A stretch of DNA of 64,000 nt from Corynebacterium cystitidis (lineage in GTDB: Bacteria > Actinomycetota > Actinomycetes > Mycobacteriales > Mycobacteriaceae). The stretch covers positions 186,001 to 250,000 of the forward strand of contig NZ_LT906473.1 of assembly GCF_900187295.1 (NCBI RefSeq), given 5' to 3'. The position numbers were made by a program, and so were the translations under genes. The notes below the pieces were generated by a model that saw only the letters and a list, made by a program, of their open reading frames with translations, was not told where the DNA came from and ran no database searches. Shown piece after piece: positions 34,177-43,962 of the stretch; position 1 is the stretch's first letter, and the number at the start of each line of letters is the position of its first letter.

Positions 34177-35754
34177 CTACTTAGTTGAGCCAGACTCGTG
34201 TTGGTCAGGATTTATGGAAGGGTGTGCGGGAGGTTGCGGTGCGGTGTTCGCCTGCGCGTGACGACGAGGCACCCGCACCGCCGGACGCACAATCTTCTGC
34301 GAGCGGGCGATTCGCTCAGCGCGGCGTATCTGCTGGAACGTGATGCGGCCTGCAGCGCGAAACGCGCGGTAGGGGTGGAGCACTTGCGGGCGTCGGATCC
34401 GCCGAGCAAACCACTCACCCAACGTCACCCCTGCCGCCAACGCAAGCGCCGTGCCGATCGCGGTGCCCAGGTTAGCCAGGCCGATCAGCAGCTGGTCGTT
34501 GAGAATGCCGTACATCGCCCGGTAGGTGGTCAACCCGGGCAGAAACGGAGTCACACCGGCAATCTGGGTGATCAGTGGTGGCACCCCGAATCGGCGGGCC
34601 AGCAAACCACCGGCCAGGCCCACCATCACGGCACAGATCGCCGCGGCCAACACCGGACTGGTTTCGGCGGGCAGCAAAACGAGATAGTAGGCGACAGACC
34701 CGAACGAGGAGGCCAACCCAGACACCCAGATCGCCGACCAATCGCCGTAGGACGCCACAGCAAACGCAGCAGCCGTGACAGTACCGGCAACAATGATCGC
34801 GCCAGCCGAGCCAAAGGTTGCGGTGGCCCCCATCGATTCCATGGGTGGGAGACCGCGCCCAAAAATCTCACTGAACTGAATGCCCGCAGCCACACCGGCC
34901 ACAATGCCCCCGGTGTTCAACATGGTTTGAAAAAACCGGGCGCTGGCTGTCACCGGCGCCCCAGTCATCCCGTCTTGCAGCGACTGCACCAATGACAGGC
35001 CTGCGAGAAGAACCACGATGCCGGACGCGATGACCAGGCTCGGGCGAAACGCTATTCCTGCATAAGCCGTGATTTCATACGCGATGGCGGCCGGGATTGT
35101 TGCAAGCAGGCCGCCGGCAACGCACTGGAAGAAATATGGCAGCGAGTGCTTGCCCAGCCACGTGTTGATGACCATGATGACTCCACCGGTGATTCCGCCG
35201 AGCGTTGCCATCCCAAAGCCGCCGCCAAACAGGATGGCCACCGCGCCGCCGAACACGATCCAACCCGCCAGAGTCATCACCGGCCCATACGGTGGTGGGG
35301 AGAGGTAGATCTCGTCCAAGATTTTCTCCGCCATTTCCGGGCGGGTACCGCCGGCGCGGATGGAGCGGATTAGTTTGTCTACCTTGGCCAGTTTCGAAAA
35401 ATTGGGGTCCATGCCGTCAACCACACGCATCACACTCAGCGGGGTTTTCTCCGTGGTACCGATCGTCGTGTGCAACCTGATCGAGCTAAACGTGATGTCG
35501 ATATGCAAGTAGTGCAAGCCGTACGACGATGCCACTGTGTGCATCTGGGCACGCGTATCCGCATTAGACGTTCCCGACGACAACAACAAGTCCCCGATCC
35601 GTGTCGCGATATTCATCACGGCAGTCACCTGGGCAGGGTCGGTCAGGTCAACCGGTGCAAGTGGGGACGGCGGTGGTGAGGTGATCGCCTGGTCGATGGT
35701 GGCTACTTGGTCGCCACGAATCTTGTCCCACAGTTTTGTGAAAGCATTGGGCAC
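34177..35754 (-). CDS. thrE: threonine/serine exporter ThrE
   Basis: ThrE exports L-threonine and L-serine using the proton motive force. The product (about 525 residues) has a soluble N-terminal region with the family wording SPPPSPLAPVDLTDPAQV and LSSGTSNADTRAQ, followed by about ten transmembrane segments including IVVLLAGLSLVQSLQDGMTG and LLARRFGVPPLITQIAGVTP, and a basic C-terminal tail. It closely follows the known C. glutamicum protein. I place the start at the GTG 35754 (VPNAFTKLWDK); the frame is open to 35787, where MGGNWCARVL lacks family similarity. Confidence 0.92.
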   Translation of the reverse strand: MPNAFTKLWDKIRGDQVATIDQAITSPPPSPLAPVDLTDPAQVTAVMNIATRIGDLLLSSGTSNADTRAQMHTVASSYGLHYLHIDITFSSIRLHTTIGTTEKTPLSVMRVVDGMDPNFSKLAKVDKLIRSIRAGGTRPEMAEKILDEIYLSPPPYGPVMTLAGWIVFGGAVAILFGGGFGMATLGGITGGVIMVINTWLGKHSLPYFFQCVAGGLLATIPAAIAYEITAYAGIAFRPSLVIASGIVVLLAGLSLVQSLQDGMTGAPVTASARFFQTMLNTGGIVAGVAAGIQFSEIFGRGLPPMESMGATATFGSAGAIIVAGTVTAAAFAVASYGDWSAIWVSGLASSFGSVAYYLVLLPAETSPVLAAAICAVMVGLAGGLLARRFGVPPLITQIAGVTPFLPGLTTYRAMYGILNDQLLIGLANLGTAIGTALALAAGVTLGEWFARRIRRPQVLHPYRAFRAAGRITFQQIRRAERIARSQKIVRPAVRVPRRHAQANTAPQPPAHPSINPDQHESGSTK

Positions 35755-35893
35755 ACACAGCACCCTAGCGCACCAGTTTCCGCCCATCGCATTGTGGGCT
35801 TTACGACGAGCACCGCCCTAGGGGTACGCTTACAGTCGCAGTAAAAATTGTTCACGACTAGAAGAAGACTCAGACAAAAGGAGCACACGGATT

Positions 35894-36865
35894 ATGACCT
35901 TGCGCGTTGGCATTGTTGGTTACGGAAATCTGGGCAAGAGTGTGGAAAAGCTCATCGCCTTGCAGCCCGATATGGAGGTTGCGGCGGTGTTTTCTCGTCG
36001 TGAAGCACTTGACACACAGGCGCGTGTGCTGCCGGTCGCGGACTTCGCCGACTATCAAGACGAGATCGACGTGGCCATCTTGTGTTTGGGTTCGGCGACT
36101 GATATTCCGGAGCAGGCCCCAGAGTTCGCGAAGTATGTCAACACCGTGGACACTTATGACAACCATCGCGATGTGCCACGCCACCGCCAGGCGATGCATG
36201 AGGTTGCTGAGGCCCACAACACTGTTGCTATCGTGTCTACCGGCTGGGATCCGGGCATGTTTTCATTGAACCGCACGATGGCGGAGGCGTTGTTGTCGAA
36301 CGCGAAGCAGAACACGTTTTGGGGTCCGGGCCTGTCGCAGGGCCATTCGGATGCGGTGCGTCGCGTCGCGGGAGTGAAGAAGGGTGTGCAGTACACTATC
36401 CCAGCAGAGGATGCGCTGGAGCGTGCCCGCGCCGGGGAGACGGAGGGCTTGGATGGCAAGAGTGCGCATAAGCGCGTGTGTTACATAGTGCCGGAGGAGC
36501 TTAACGACGACGAGCTGAAGCAGCGCATCGAGGATGACATTCGCACCATGCCGGACTATTTCGTGGGATATGAGGTGGAGGTGCATTTCGTCGATGATGC
36601 GACCTTTGATGCTGAGCACACCGGGATGCCTCATGGTGGGCATGTGATCACCACTGGTGATACGGGTGGTCAGCAGCACCTCATTGAGTACACGTTGAAG
36701 CTTGACCGTAACCCTGATTTCACGGGTGCGGTGGCGATTGCGTATGCACGGGCCGCGGCGCGCATTGCGCAAAACGAGGCTTATGGTGCGTATTCGGTGT
36801 TGGAGGTACCCCCGTATTTGATTTCGGCTACCCCGCTTGATGAACTTATCGCACGCGACGTGTAG
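35894..36865 (+). CDS. ddh: meso-diaminopimelate D-dehydrogenase
   Basis: This 323-residue NADPH-dependent enzyme makes meso-diaminopimelate from tetrahydrodipicolinate in one step, feeding lysine and peptidoglycan. The Rossmann motif GIVGYGNLGKSVEKL, the region STGWDPGMFSLNRTM and PHGGHVITTGDTGG near the C terminus are family hallmarks. A clear ribosome site (AAAGGAG) precedes the ATG. The single-step dehydrogenase route is a trait of some corynebacteria, including C. glutamicum. A tRNA gene follows 13 bp downstream. Confidence 0.95.
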   Translation: MTLRVGIVGYGNLGKSVEKLIALQPDMEVAAVFSRREALDTQARVLPVADFADYQDEIDVAILCLGSATDIPEQAPEFAKYVNTVDTYDNHRDVPRHRQAMHEVAEAHNTVAIVSTGWDPGMFSLNRTMAEALLSNAKQNTFWGPGLSQGHSDAVRRVAGVKKGVQYTIPAEDALERARAGETEGLDGKSAHKRVCYIVPEELNDDELKQRIEDDIRTMPDYFVGYEVEVHFVDDATFDAEHTGMPHGGHVITTGDTGGQQHLIEYTLKLDRNPDFTGAVAIAYARAAARIAQNEAYGAYSVLEVPPYLISATPLDELIARDV

Positions 36866-36878
36866 TATTTCTTCGAGT

Positions 36879-36951
36879 GCTGGAGTGGCGCAATCGGTAG
36901 CGCAACGCACTTGTAATGCGTAGGTTGCGAGTTCAAGTCTCGTCTCCAGCT
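36879..36951 (+). tRNA. tRNA-Thr (anticodon TGT)
   Basis: A complete cloverleaf can be drawn. The acceptor stem is GCTGGAG/CTCCAGC, the D-arm is around GCGCAATCGGTAGCGC, the anticodon stem ACGCA/TGCGT encloses the loop CTTGTAA with TGT at 36912-36914, and the T-loop is GTTCAAG. CCA is not encoded. The anticodon UGU reads ACA. It shares the strand of ddh and ends just before a strong terminator hairpin. Confidence 0.93.
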
Positions 36952-36958
36952 CTGAAAG

Positions 36959-36992
36959 GCCAGGCCAGAGGGTTTATTTCCTTTGGCCTGGC
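36959..36992. terminator. strong hairpin after tRNA-Thr, shared with the convergent MFS gene
   Basis: GCCAGGCCAGAGG (36959-36971) pairs with CCTTTGGCCTGGC (36980-36992), a 13-bp stem with one G-T pair and an 8-base loop, then CTTACTTTTT follows on the plus strand. Its right arm lies inside the last codons of the MFS gene, so it may act in both directions. Confidence 0.75.
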
Positions 36993-38395
36993 TTACTTTT
37001 TGGGCCCGGATTGCGGTGCGGGTCGCGGACTCGGATGATCAAGATCACGCCGATCAGCAACACCATGACAATCCCAATGATGCCGGCGCGGTCATCGCTG
37101 CCCGAAATGCCTACGAAGGTGGCAAAGAGCAGTGGGGTGAGCCAGCTGACGGCACGGCCTGCGGTGGTGTACAGGCCGAACATTTGGCCTTCGTGTCCCG
37201 GTGGGGTAACCCGTGCGACAAACGAGCGTGACGACGACTGTGCCGGGCCGACGAACAAACACAGGATTAGGCCGAGCACCCAAAACGCGAGGGCCCCGGA
37301 AGCGAAGAGCAGTGTAAACCCGGCCAGGATCATGATCACCAGCGAGGTGAGGATGACGGCTTTGGGGCCCACCTTGTCGTCGAGGAAGCCACCTACTGTG
37401 GCTCCGAGCGCGGCGACTACGTTGGCAGCCACCCCGAATAGCAAGACCTCGGAGGTGGACAGGCCGTAGACTGTGACAGCAAGGATGGCGCCGAAAGCGA
37501 ATACTCCCGACAGCCCGTCGCGGAAAATGGCGGACGCGGCCAGGAAGAAGACACCATTTTTGTTCGTGCGCCAGAGTGTTTTCAGGTCGCGGAAAAGACG
37601 CCGATAAGAAGCTAAAAACGAGTCGTTAAATGTGTCGTTTTGGGTGGGGACTTCAGGCACGCGGATGAAGAGGGGCAGCGCGCACACTAAGAACCAGGCA
37701 GCGGCGAAGATGGCGACGGTGCGAGTGTTGAGTCCTTCGTCGGTAGTAATTCTTAGGATGCCGCGAGTGTCGCCGCTTCCGGATTGGAAGAGAATATAGG
37801 ACAGCAACAACACTGCGATGCCGCCCACATAGCCGGCCGCCCACCCGATGCCTGATACTCGGCCCACAGTGTGCTCCGTGGAGACCTGATTGAGCATGGC
37901 GAAATACGACACTTCTGCAAATTGGATGGTCACTGAGCTACATGCGATCAGGACTAGCCCGAGCCAGAAGTATTCCGGCGCCGTGTTTTTCACAAAGTAG
38001 AGCCCGGCCATCGCCGCGATTGTCCATAGCGTCCACACAATGACGGCTTGTTTGCGGGTGCCTTTTTGGTCGGCACGCTGCCCCATTACCGGCGTGACTA
38101 GTGCGATCACAATACCGGCAGCAGCCATGGATAGTGAGTACCACTGCGATGGTTTCAGGGCGCTATCAACGGTGGTGCCCACATCGTCTACCAGGTCCAC
38201 CGAGAAAATGAAGGTGACTAAGACCGCGTGGAAAGCGGCACTTCCGGCATCCCACGATGCCCACGCTGCGACAGAGAGTCGGTCTGTGCGCTGGCCTGGG
38301 ATTGCAGGCGACGCGCTTGGTTGCGCGCCGGACGCGGAGTTGGCGGACGCGGAGTTGGTGTCGCTGGGAGTTGGAGAGCTGGCAGGCTGACTCAT
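36974..38395 (-). CDS. MFS transporter, UMF1/Atg22-like family
   Basis: The 473-residue product has about twelve transmembrane segments after a Ser/Ala-rich cytoplasmic start. Features of the UMF1 (Atg22-like) branch include the start SVAAWASWDAGSAAFHAVLVTFIF, cut here to key residues WDxGxxAF, and the mid-protein GRVSGIGWAAGYVGGI and the late GPAQSSSRSFVARVTPP. Eukaryotic relatives export amino acids from the vacuole; bacterial substrates are unknown. Its stop lies in the terminator hairpin that follows the tRNA. Confidence 0.85.
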   Translation of the reverse strand: MSQPASSPTPSDTNSASANSASGAQPSASPAIPGQRTDRLSVAAWASWDAGSAAFHAVLVTFIFSVDLVDDVGTTVDSALKPSQWYSLSMAAAGIVIALVTPVMGQRADQKGTRKQAVIVWTLWTIAAMAGLYFVKNTAPEYFWLGLVLIACSSVTIQFAEVSYFAMLNQVSTEHTVGRVSGIGWAAGYVGGIAVLLLSYILFQSGSGDTRGILRITTDEGLNTRTVAIFAAAWFLVCALPLFIRVPEVPTQNDTFNDSFLASYRRLFRDLKTLWRTNKNGVFFLAASAIFRDGLSGVFAFGAILAVTVYGLSTSEVLLFGVAANVVAALGATVGGFLDDKVGPKAVILTSLVIMILAGFTLLFASGALAFWVLGLILCLFVGPAQSSSRSFVARVTPPGHEGQMFGLYTTAGRAVSWLTPLLFATFVGISGSDDRAGIIGIVMVLLIGVILIIRVRDPHRNPGPKSKPGQRK

Positions 38396-38678
38396 ACCCC
38401 TGACTGTAGGTGCCGCCTCTGGGAATTTCTCGGCGAGGAGTAATTTTTCCGCTTGGTGGGCTCTATCTAGTCGGTAACGTTTTACGGGGGTGGGAGGGGG
38501 TGCTGCGCGGATTGGGCGGTAGCTCCCTGGTCACGGGTGCCGCGGTAACCAATTCGTCGCAAGGATCAAGGTGTGTAGCGAATTTCAGCTCGGACGCGAC
38601 ATACAGTAAGTATGCAGTCAACGTTCAGGTTCACAGGGTTGACTGGGGCTGATTCGAATTAGAAGGTGGCATGAAAAC
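38396..38678. promoter_or_regulatory. intergenic region upstream of the phoR-like gene
   Basis: This 283-bp gap holds the divergent promoters of the MFS gene and the response regulator. Direct repeats GTTCAGG/TTCACAG at about 38621-38636 resemble the loose repeats bound by PhoP-type regulators, so autoregulation is possible. A mini-frame ATGAAAACATGA at 38671 ends on the start codon of the regulator. No other gene is seen. Confidence 0.35.
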
Positions 38679-39392
38679 ATGACTGAAACTCACAACCCGC
38701 AGGGCATTAAGGTGCTCGTTGTTGATGACGAGCCGAATATCGTCGAGTTGCTCACGGTGTCCCTGAAATTCCAGGGCTTCGAGGTGGAGTCGGCGGCGTC
38801 TGGGCAGGAAGCGCTGCGGATTGCCCGCGAGTACCGGCCGGATGCCTACATTTTGGATGTCATGATGCCTGGCATGGATGGGTTTGAGCTGCTGACTAAG
38901 CTGCGCTCTGAAGGTCTTGATGGGCCGGTGCTTTTTCTCACCGCGAAAGACGGTGTGGAGGACCGCATCCATGGCTTGACTATCGGCGCTGATGACTATG
39001 TGACTAAGCCGTTCAGCTTGGAAGAGGTGATCACGCGTTTGCGTGTGATTCTGCGTCGCGGCAATGTGTCCGACGGTGAGAAGGAAGATGCCACGATCCG
39101 TTACGCTGATTTGACGCTTAACGACGACACTCACGAGGTGACTAAGGCCGGCGAGATCATTGACTTGTCGCCTACTGAGTTCAACTTGCTGCGCTATCTC
39201 ATGCTTAACGCTGAGGTGGTGCTGTCGAAGGCGAAAATTCTGGACAACGTGTGGCATTATGATTTCGGTGGCGACGGTAATGTTGTGGAGTCCTACATTT
39301 CTTACCTGCGCCGCAAGGTTGATACTGGAGACGTGCCACTGATTCATACTGTGCGTGGTGTCGGCTACGTTTTGCGTACTCCACGCCAGTAA
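38679..39392 (+). CDS. phoR: response regulator, PhoP/OmpR type (PhoR of C. glutamicum)
   Basis: The 237-residue regulator has a receiver domain with the acidic pair VVDDEPN, phosphorylated Asp in YILDVMMPGMDG, Thr in FLTAKD and Lys in VTKPFSLEEV, and a winged-helix DNA-binding domain (LSPTEFNLLRYL, FGGDGNVVESYISYLRRK, HTVRGVGYVLR). It is strikingly similar to M. tuberculosis PhoP. In C. glutamicum the orthologous pair is named PhoR (regulator) and PhoS (kinase) and drives the phosphate-starvation response; the purD-purB-purC neighbours agree. Note that the letter R here means regulator, unlike the mycobacterial and E. coli naming. Confidence 0.85.
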   Translation: MTETHNPQGIKVLVVDDEPNIVELLTVSLKFQGFEVESAASGQEALRIAREYRPDAYILDVMMPGMDGFELLTKLRSEGLDGPVLFLTAKDGVEDRIHGLTIGADDYVTKPFSLEEVITRLRVILRRGNVSDGEKEDATIRYADLTLNDDTHEVTKAGEIIDLSPTEFNLLRYLMLNAEVVLSKAKILDNVWHYDFGGDGNVVESYISYLRRKVDTGDVPLIHTVRGVGYVLRTPRQ

Positions 39393-39404
39393 GGCCGTTG
39401 TTGT

Positions 39405-41003
39405 ATGGTCGTCGATACTGCGGTACTGGGTGAGCAGCAGGGCGAGAAGCAGAACGGGAAGAAGCGCAGAAAGCGTCCTCGCGATCCGAAAGCTCCTGCA
39501 TTTCCGCTGCGTAACTGGCTTGTCATGCTGATGGTGATTATTTCAGGGCTGGGCCTGATTGGTAGTTCTACGGCTGTCTACATGGTTTTGCGTGGGGTGT
39601 TGTATCAGCGCATTGACGACGATTTGTACATGGGCATTGATGGGTGGGCGAAGTCTCTCGACCTTCCTCCTGGTATGTCGACGCAGCGTTTGCCGTCGGA
39701 TTATGCGCAGGTGCGGTTGCCGGTTGGTGGCCCACAGCGTGTGATCAATGGGAAGGGCAGTCCGCCGGATATTTCGAAGATTGAGCAGCTGCATCAACCG
39801 ATTACGCTTCCGTCGGTGGAGGGGTCCCTAGAGGAGCGCGATTGGCGGGCGATGGCCACGATAGGAGATAACGGCAGCATCATTGTGGTGGCGAAATCAC
39901 TGGATCAGGAACAGAATTTGTTGCGAAATTTGATGGCGATTCAGTTTGTGATTTCGTTACTCACGTTGGCGTTGATGGGTGTTGCCGCCTACTATTTGGT
40001 GCGCCGTGCGTTGCGGCCCCTGCGGGAGGTGGAGAGCACCGCTCTTGAGATTGCTGATGGTGAACTGGACCTGCGGGTTCCGGAATGGCCACGCAATACT
40101 GAGGTGGGTCAGTTGTCTTACTCGTTGAATACGATGCTGGGCCAGCTGCAGGATTCGGTTGAAGATGCGCAACTGAAGGAGTCGCAAATGCGCCGGTTCG
40201 TCGGGGATGCGTCGCATGAGCTGCGCACCCCGCTGACGAGTTTGCGTGGGTACACCGAACTGTACCGCCAGGGAGCTACCGATGATGTGGATTTTGTGTT
40301 GGGCAAGATCGATGATGAGTCCAAGCGGATGAAGTTGTTGGTTGAAGACTTATTGGCTTTAACCCGTGCGGAGGGTAGCCGACTAAATAAGAAGCAGATT
40401 GACTTGTTTGAGCTGTCGTTGGCAGTGATGGGGTCGGCGCGTGCCGCTTTCCCAGAGCGTACGGTGACGGTGGATAACAACGCCAATAGTGTCCCGGTTG
40501 TGATGGGTGACCCAGATCGCATGCATCAGATCTTGCTTAATCTTGTGGCTAACGGGCTGAAGCATGGTGGTAGGGACGCTTCAGTGAAGCTTGTGCTGCG
40601 TGAAGATAGGACTAATTTTTATCTCGACGTCAGCGATAATGGTGTGGGAATGAGTGTGGATGTGGCCGCTCACATCTTTGAGCGTTTTTACCGGGCTGAT
40701 TCGTCGCGGACCCGCGCCGATAGTGGTGGTGGTTCTGGTCTGGGCCTGGCGATTACGAAGTCGCTGGTGGAGCAGCACGGTGGCACCATCACCGTGGAAT
40801 CGGAAGAAGGCGTGGGGTCCACATTCACGGTGGCGATTCCGCGCGCAGAACCGGCCGACCCGGTCGACCAGGCCGACTCGGCCGACTCGGCCGAATCTGA
40901 TGCGGCTGACGTCGGCTTGAAGGTAGAGAACAGGCCGAGTAGAAGGCCGAAGATCAGACCTGTTTTTCCCGGGCTGCAAGGTGAGCGGCGAAAACCGAGC
41001 TAG
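39405..41003 (+). CDS. phoS: sensor histidine kinase (PhoS of C. glutamicum)
   Basis: The 532-residue kinase has a basic cytoplasmic start, TM1 at about residues 30-55 (LMVIISGLGLIGSSTAVYMV), an extracytoplasmic sensor of about 120 residues, TM2 (FVISLLTLALMGVAAYYLV) and a HAMP linker. The dimerisation domain carries phospho-acceptor His in DASHELRTPLTSLRG, and the ATP-binding domain has N, G1 and G2 boxes (LLNLVANGLKHG, DNGVGM, SGLGLAITKSL). It starts 12 bp after the regulator. The C-terminal 60 residues are an acidic then basic tail (DPVDQADSADSAESDAAD) beyond the usual fold. The GTG/ATG at 39405 has no clear ribosome site, so translation is probably coupled. Confidence 0.88.
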   Translation: MVVDTAVLGEQQGEKQNGKKRRKRPRDPKAPAFPLRNWLVMLMVIISGLGLIGSSTAVYMVLRGVLYQRIDDDLYMGIDGWAKSLDLPPGMSTQRLPSDYAQVRLPVGGPQRVINGKGSPPDISKIEQLHQPITLPSVEGSLEERDWRAMATIGDNGSIIVVAKSLDQEQNLLRNLMAIQFVISLLTLALMGVAAYYLVRRALRPLREVESTALEIADGELDLRVPEWPRNTEVGQLSYSLNTMLGQLQDSVEDAQLKESQMRRFVGDASHELRTPLTSLRGYTELYRQGATDDVDFVLGKIDDESKRMKLLVEDLLALTRAEGSRLNKKQIDLFELSLAVMGSARAAFPERTVTVDNNANSVPVVMGDPDRMHQILLNLVANGLKHGGRDASVKLVLREDRTNFYLDVSDNGVGMSVDVAAHIFERFYRADSSRTRADSGGGSGLGLAITKSLVEQHGGTITVESEEGVGSTFTVAIPRAEPADPVDQADSADSAESDAADVGLKVENRPSRRPKIRPVFPGLQGERRKPS

Positions 41004-41425
41004 GGCATGCGACCGTCTGCTTGGGTACCGAGGTAGGCACGTAGCTTCGCTGCTGCGTCATCCATCTTCGCGTCGTCGGTTTCGTCGGCGGCCATGGTCG
41101 TCGACAAGCTGTATCCGCTCATGTCGTTGGCGGGGAAGACGTGGATGTGGGCGTGGGGAACTTCGAAACCTGCGATGAGGTAACCGGCGCGCTGTGAACC
41201 GAAGCAATCGATCATGCCGTCGCCGATCTGCTGGGCGATGTCGTTCATGTCGCGCCAGACTTCTTGGTCGAGGTCAGTCCATTTGTCTACTTCTTCAACA
41301 GGGACGATGAGGGTGTGGCCGTAGGCGACAGGTTCGATGGTCAGGAAGGCCGCTACCCGCTCGTCGCGGTAGATGAAGCGCCCGGGCAGCTCGCCGTTGA
41401 TGATTTTTGTAAATACGCTACTCAT
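41000..41425 (-). CDS. HIT-family nucleotide-binding protein
   Basis: The 141-residue product belongs to the histidine-triad hydrolases: [18 protein letters not shown] opens the fold and the triad motif HAHIHVFPA contains the active-site His. Such proteins hydrolyse AMP-linked substrates such as adenosine 5'-phosphoramidates. It converges with the kinase gene with a 4-bp overlap and is divergent from purD (about 42 bp between starts). A HIT protein in this place is conserved in C. glutamicum as I recall. The substrate is not known. Confidence 0.9.
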   Translation of the reverse strand: MSSVFTKIINGELPGRFIYRDERVAAFLTIEPVAYGHTLIVPVEEVDKWTDLDQEVWRDMNDIAQQIGDGMIDCFGSQRAGYLIAGFEVPHAHIHVFPANDMSGYSLSTTMAADETDDAKMDDAAAKLRAYLGTQADGRMP

Positions 41426-41467
41426 AGTGTTTCAAAGTCTACCGGTGATCGGGTTATTATGAGCGCC

Positions 41468-42736
41468 ATGCGCATCCTAATTATTGGTTCCGGTGGCCGC
41501 GAGCATGCTCTCGCGAAGGCTATGGACTCTCATGAACTTTTTGTCGCCCCGGGTAACGCGGGCACCGACGAGATCGCGACGAACGTTGACTGCGATATCC
41601 AAAACCCACTTGAGGTGGTCAAGGTTGCTCGGCGGGTACAGGCTGACCTTGTGGTGGTTGGCCCGGAGATTCCACTGGTGGCCGGGGTGGGCGATGCGTT
41701 GCGTGAGGCAGGCTTTTCGACGTTCGGCCCTACCCAGGCAGCCGCCCAGTTGGAGGGTTCTAAGGCGTTTGCGAAGGATGTGATGGCTGCTGCGGGTGTG
41801 AAGACGGCATATGCGCAGCGCATTCTCGACGCGGGTGAGATTGACGCGGTGCTGGATAATTTTGGCCCGATTTTTGTGGTGAAGGATGATGGTTTGGCAG
41901 GTGGCAAGGGGGTCGTCGTCACGCGCGACCGTGACGCTGCAGCCGAGCATGCCCGGGCGGTTGTTGCTGCTGGTAACCCGGTGTTGGTGGAGAGTTTCCT
42001 GGACGGGCCCGAGGTGAGCCTATTTTGCCTGGTTGATGGGGAGACTGTGGTGCCGCTGGTCCCGGCGCAGGATCATAAGCGCGCTTACGACAATGATGAG
42101 GGCCCGAACACCGGGGGTATGGGCGCGTATTGTCCGTTGCCGTGGCTGCCGGAAGATGGTGTGCAGCGCATTGTCGACGAGGTGGTCGCACCTGTCGCCC
42201 GTGAGATGGTAGCTCGTGGAATTCCATATTCGGGCCTGCTGTACGCAGGTTTGGCGTGGGGTGCCGATGGCCCGGCCGTGGTGGAGTTCAATGCGCGTTT
42301 CGGCGACCCGGAAACGCAGGCCGTACTCGCCTTGTTGGAGTCTGACCTGGCCGAGGCACTGCTGGCTACCGCGAATGGCACACTCGATCAGCTTGCGCCG
42401 CTGCAGTGGCGCGACGGTGCGGCGATTACGGTGGTGTTGGCCGCACAGGACTACCCGGCCAGTCCCGTTCTCGGCGGGGAGATAACGGGGGCTGCGCTTG
42501 ACGCGCAGCGGGAAGAAGCGCCAGACAGCATTATTTTGCATGCGGGTACCGCGCGTGACAGCGCAGGCCGCCTCATCTCTTCGGGTGGGCGTGTGCTGAA
42601 CGTGGTGGGTGTGGGCGCTGACCTGGCTGCTGCGCGTGCTGCTGCGTATGAGCAGATCGAGCAAATCGGCCTGGAGGGGTCCTTTTATCGCCGCGATATC
42701 GGACAGCGTGCCTTGAATGGTGAGATCACCGTTTAA
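41468..42736 (+). CDS. purD: phosphoribosylamine-glycine ligase
   Basis: PurD performs the second step of purine synthesis, joining glycine to phosphoribosylamine with ATP. From ATG 41468 the product has 422 residues, with [18 protein letters not shown] at the N terminus, [31 protein letters not shown], the family signature [10 protein letters not shown] and [11 protein letters not shown]. The ATG at 41459 is a possible alternative. The frame is open back to 41264 through the divergent HIT gene, which is accidental. The start of the aminotransferase gene lies 10 bp after its stop. Confidence 0.95.
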   Translation: MRILIIGSGGREHALAKAMDSHELFVAPGNAGTDEIATNVDCDIQNPLEVVKVARRVQADLVVVGPEIPLVAGVGDALREAGFSTFGPTQAAAQLEGSKAFAKDVMAAAGVKTAYAQRILDAGEIDAVLDNFGPIFVVKDDGLAGGKGVVVTRDRDAAAEHARAVVAAGNPVLVESFLDGPEVSLFCLVDGETVVPLVPAQDHKRAYDNDEGPNTGGMGAYCPLPWLPEDGVQRIVDEVVAPVAREMVARGIPYSGLLYAGLAWGADGPAVVEFNARFGDPETQAVLALLESDLAEALLATANGTLDQLAPLQWRDGAAITVVLAAQDYPASPVLGGEITGAALDAQREEAPDSIILHAGTARDSAGRLISSGGRVLNVVGVGADLAAARAAAYEQIEQIGLEGSFYRRDIGQRALNGEITV

Positions 42737-42746
42737 GCTAGAGGGC

Positions 42747-43916
42747 ATGAATATTTCACAGCGCGGTCAAGTTCAACCGTTTCGTGTGATGCAGATGCTG
42801 GATTTAGTTCAGCGTCGTGCGCGCGAGGGCAAAGACACAATTATGCTGTGCGCTGGCCAGCCGTCGACTGGCGCGCCACAGCCTGCGCGTGATGCGGTAG
42901 CGCAGGCGCTTAACGACGACGCCCTGGGGTATACCGAGGTGGTTGGTGATGCGCAGCTGCGCGAGATCATTGCTCAGTGGCACTCGACGACTTATGGCGT
43001 GGAAACGAATGCTCGTCATGTGATCATCACTACCGGGTCGTCGGGTGGTTTTGTTAACGCGTTTCTGGCCTGCCTGGATGCGGGCGATACGGTGGCGCTG
43101 CCGAACCCGGGGTACCCGGCGTACCGCAACATTTTGGAATCGTTGGGCGCAAACATTGTGAATATGGAGACGGACGCCTCGACTCGGTTCCAGCCCACCG
43201 CGGAGATCCTTGAGGGTTTGCAGCAGCGCTTGCGCGCCGAAGAAAAAAGGGTGAACGCCGTGATGGTGACCAGCCCGGGCAACCCCACCGGCACCATCAT
43301 TGACCCAGAGGAGCTGGAGCGCATCGCCACCTGGTGCGATGCAAACGGTGCGTGGCTGATCAGCGACGAAGACTACCACGGCATGAGTTTTGGCCGGCCG
43401 GAGGCCACGGCGCGACAGTTCAGTAAGAATGCTGTGGTCGTCGGCACGCTCTCGAAGTATTACTCCATGACCGGCTGGCGTGTAGGCTGGCTGATTTTGC
43501 CGGATGCGCTGCTGGAACCGGTGGAAAACCTGCAGGCCTCCCTGGCCCTGTGTGCGCCTGCTGTGTCACAGGTGGCGGCGAAGGGGGCGTTTACGGATGC
43601 GGCGCGGGCCACCCTCGACGGTTATGTGGAGGATTACCGCAAAGTGCGCGAAGTCCTGCTTGAGGAACTGCCGAAGATCGGCCTAGACACGTTCGCAGAC
43701 CCTGACGGCGGGCTGTACCTGTGGGTGGATGTGTCGAAGTACACCGCCGATTCGGAGGCGTGGTGCCATGAACTCGTCGACAAGATCGGTGTTGCTTTTG
43801 CCCCCGGAATTGATTTCGATCCGACCAGTGGAAACACGTGGGTACGATTGAGCCTGTGTTCTACCCCTGAGTTGGCGCGGGAAGCCTGCGCGCGTCTCGA
43901 CGACTACCTCAACTAA
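42747..43916 (+). CDS. class I/II pyridoxal-phosphate aminotransferase
   Basis: From ATG 42747 the product has 389 residues of the aspartate-aminotransferase fold type I. ITTGSSGGFVNAF binds the cofactor phosphate, TSPGNPTGTI is the substrate-side Asn motif, ISDEDYHGMSF holds the Asp and Tyr for the pyridine ring, and GTLSKYYSMTGWRVGWL carries the Schiff-base lysine. The C-terminal Arg for the alpha-carboxylate is probably in WVRLSLC. Substrate cannot be assigned. It sits between purD and purB in an otherwise purine context, as a similar gene does in C. glutamicum as I recall. Confidence 0.88.
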   Translation: MNISQRGQVQPFRVMQMLDLVQRRAREGKDTIMLCAGQPSTGAPQPARDAVAQALNDDALGYTEVVGDAQLREIIAQWHSTTYGVETNARHVIITTGSSGGFVNAFLACLDAGDTVALPNPGYPAYRNILESLGANIVNMETDASTRFQPTAEILEGLQQRLRAEEKRVNAVMVTSPGNPTGTIIDPEELERIATWCDANGAWLISDEDYHGMSFGRPEATARQFSKNAVVVGTLSKYYSMTGWRVGWLILPDALLEPVENLQASLALCAPAVSQVAAKGAFTDAARATLDGYVEDYRKVREVLLEELPKIGLDTFADPDGGLYLWVDVSKYTADSEAWCHELVDKIGVAFAPGIDFDPTSGNTWVRLSLCSTPELAREACARLDDYLN

Positions 43917-43962
43917 CTGTTGTCCCCATCCTGTTCTCCCCTCTCTGACGAAGGAAAATACT

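Noticed and set aside
41264..41467. 68-residue N-terminal extension of PurD
   Set aside because: It lies opposite the HIT gene and has no PurD similarity; the fold starts at [10 protein letters not shown].
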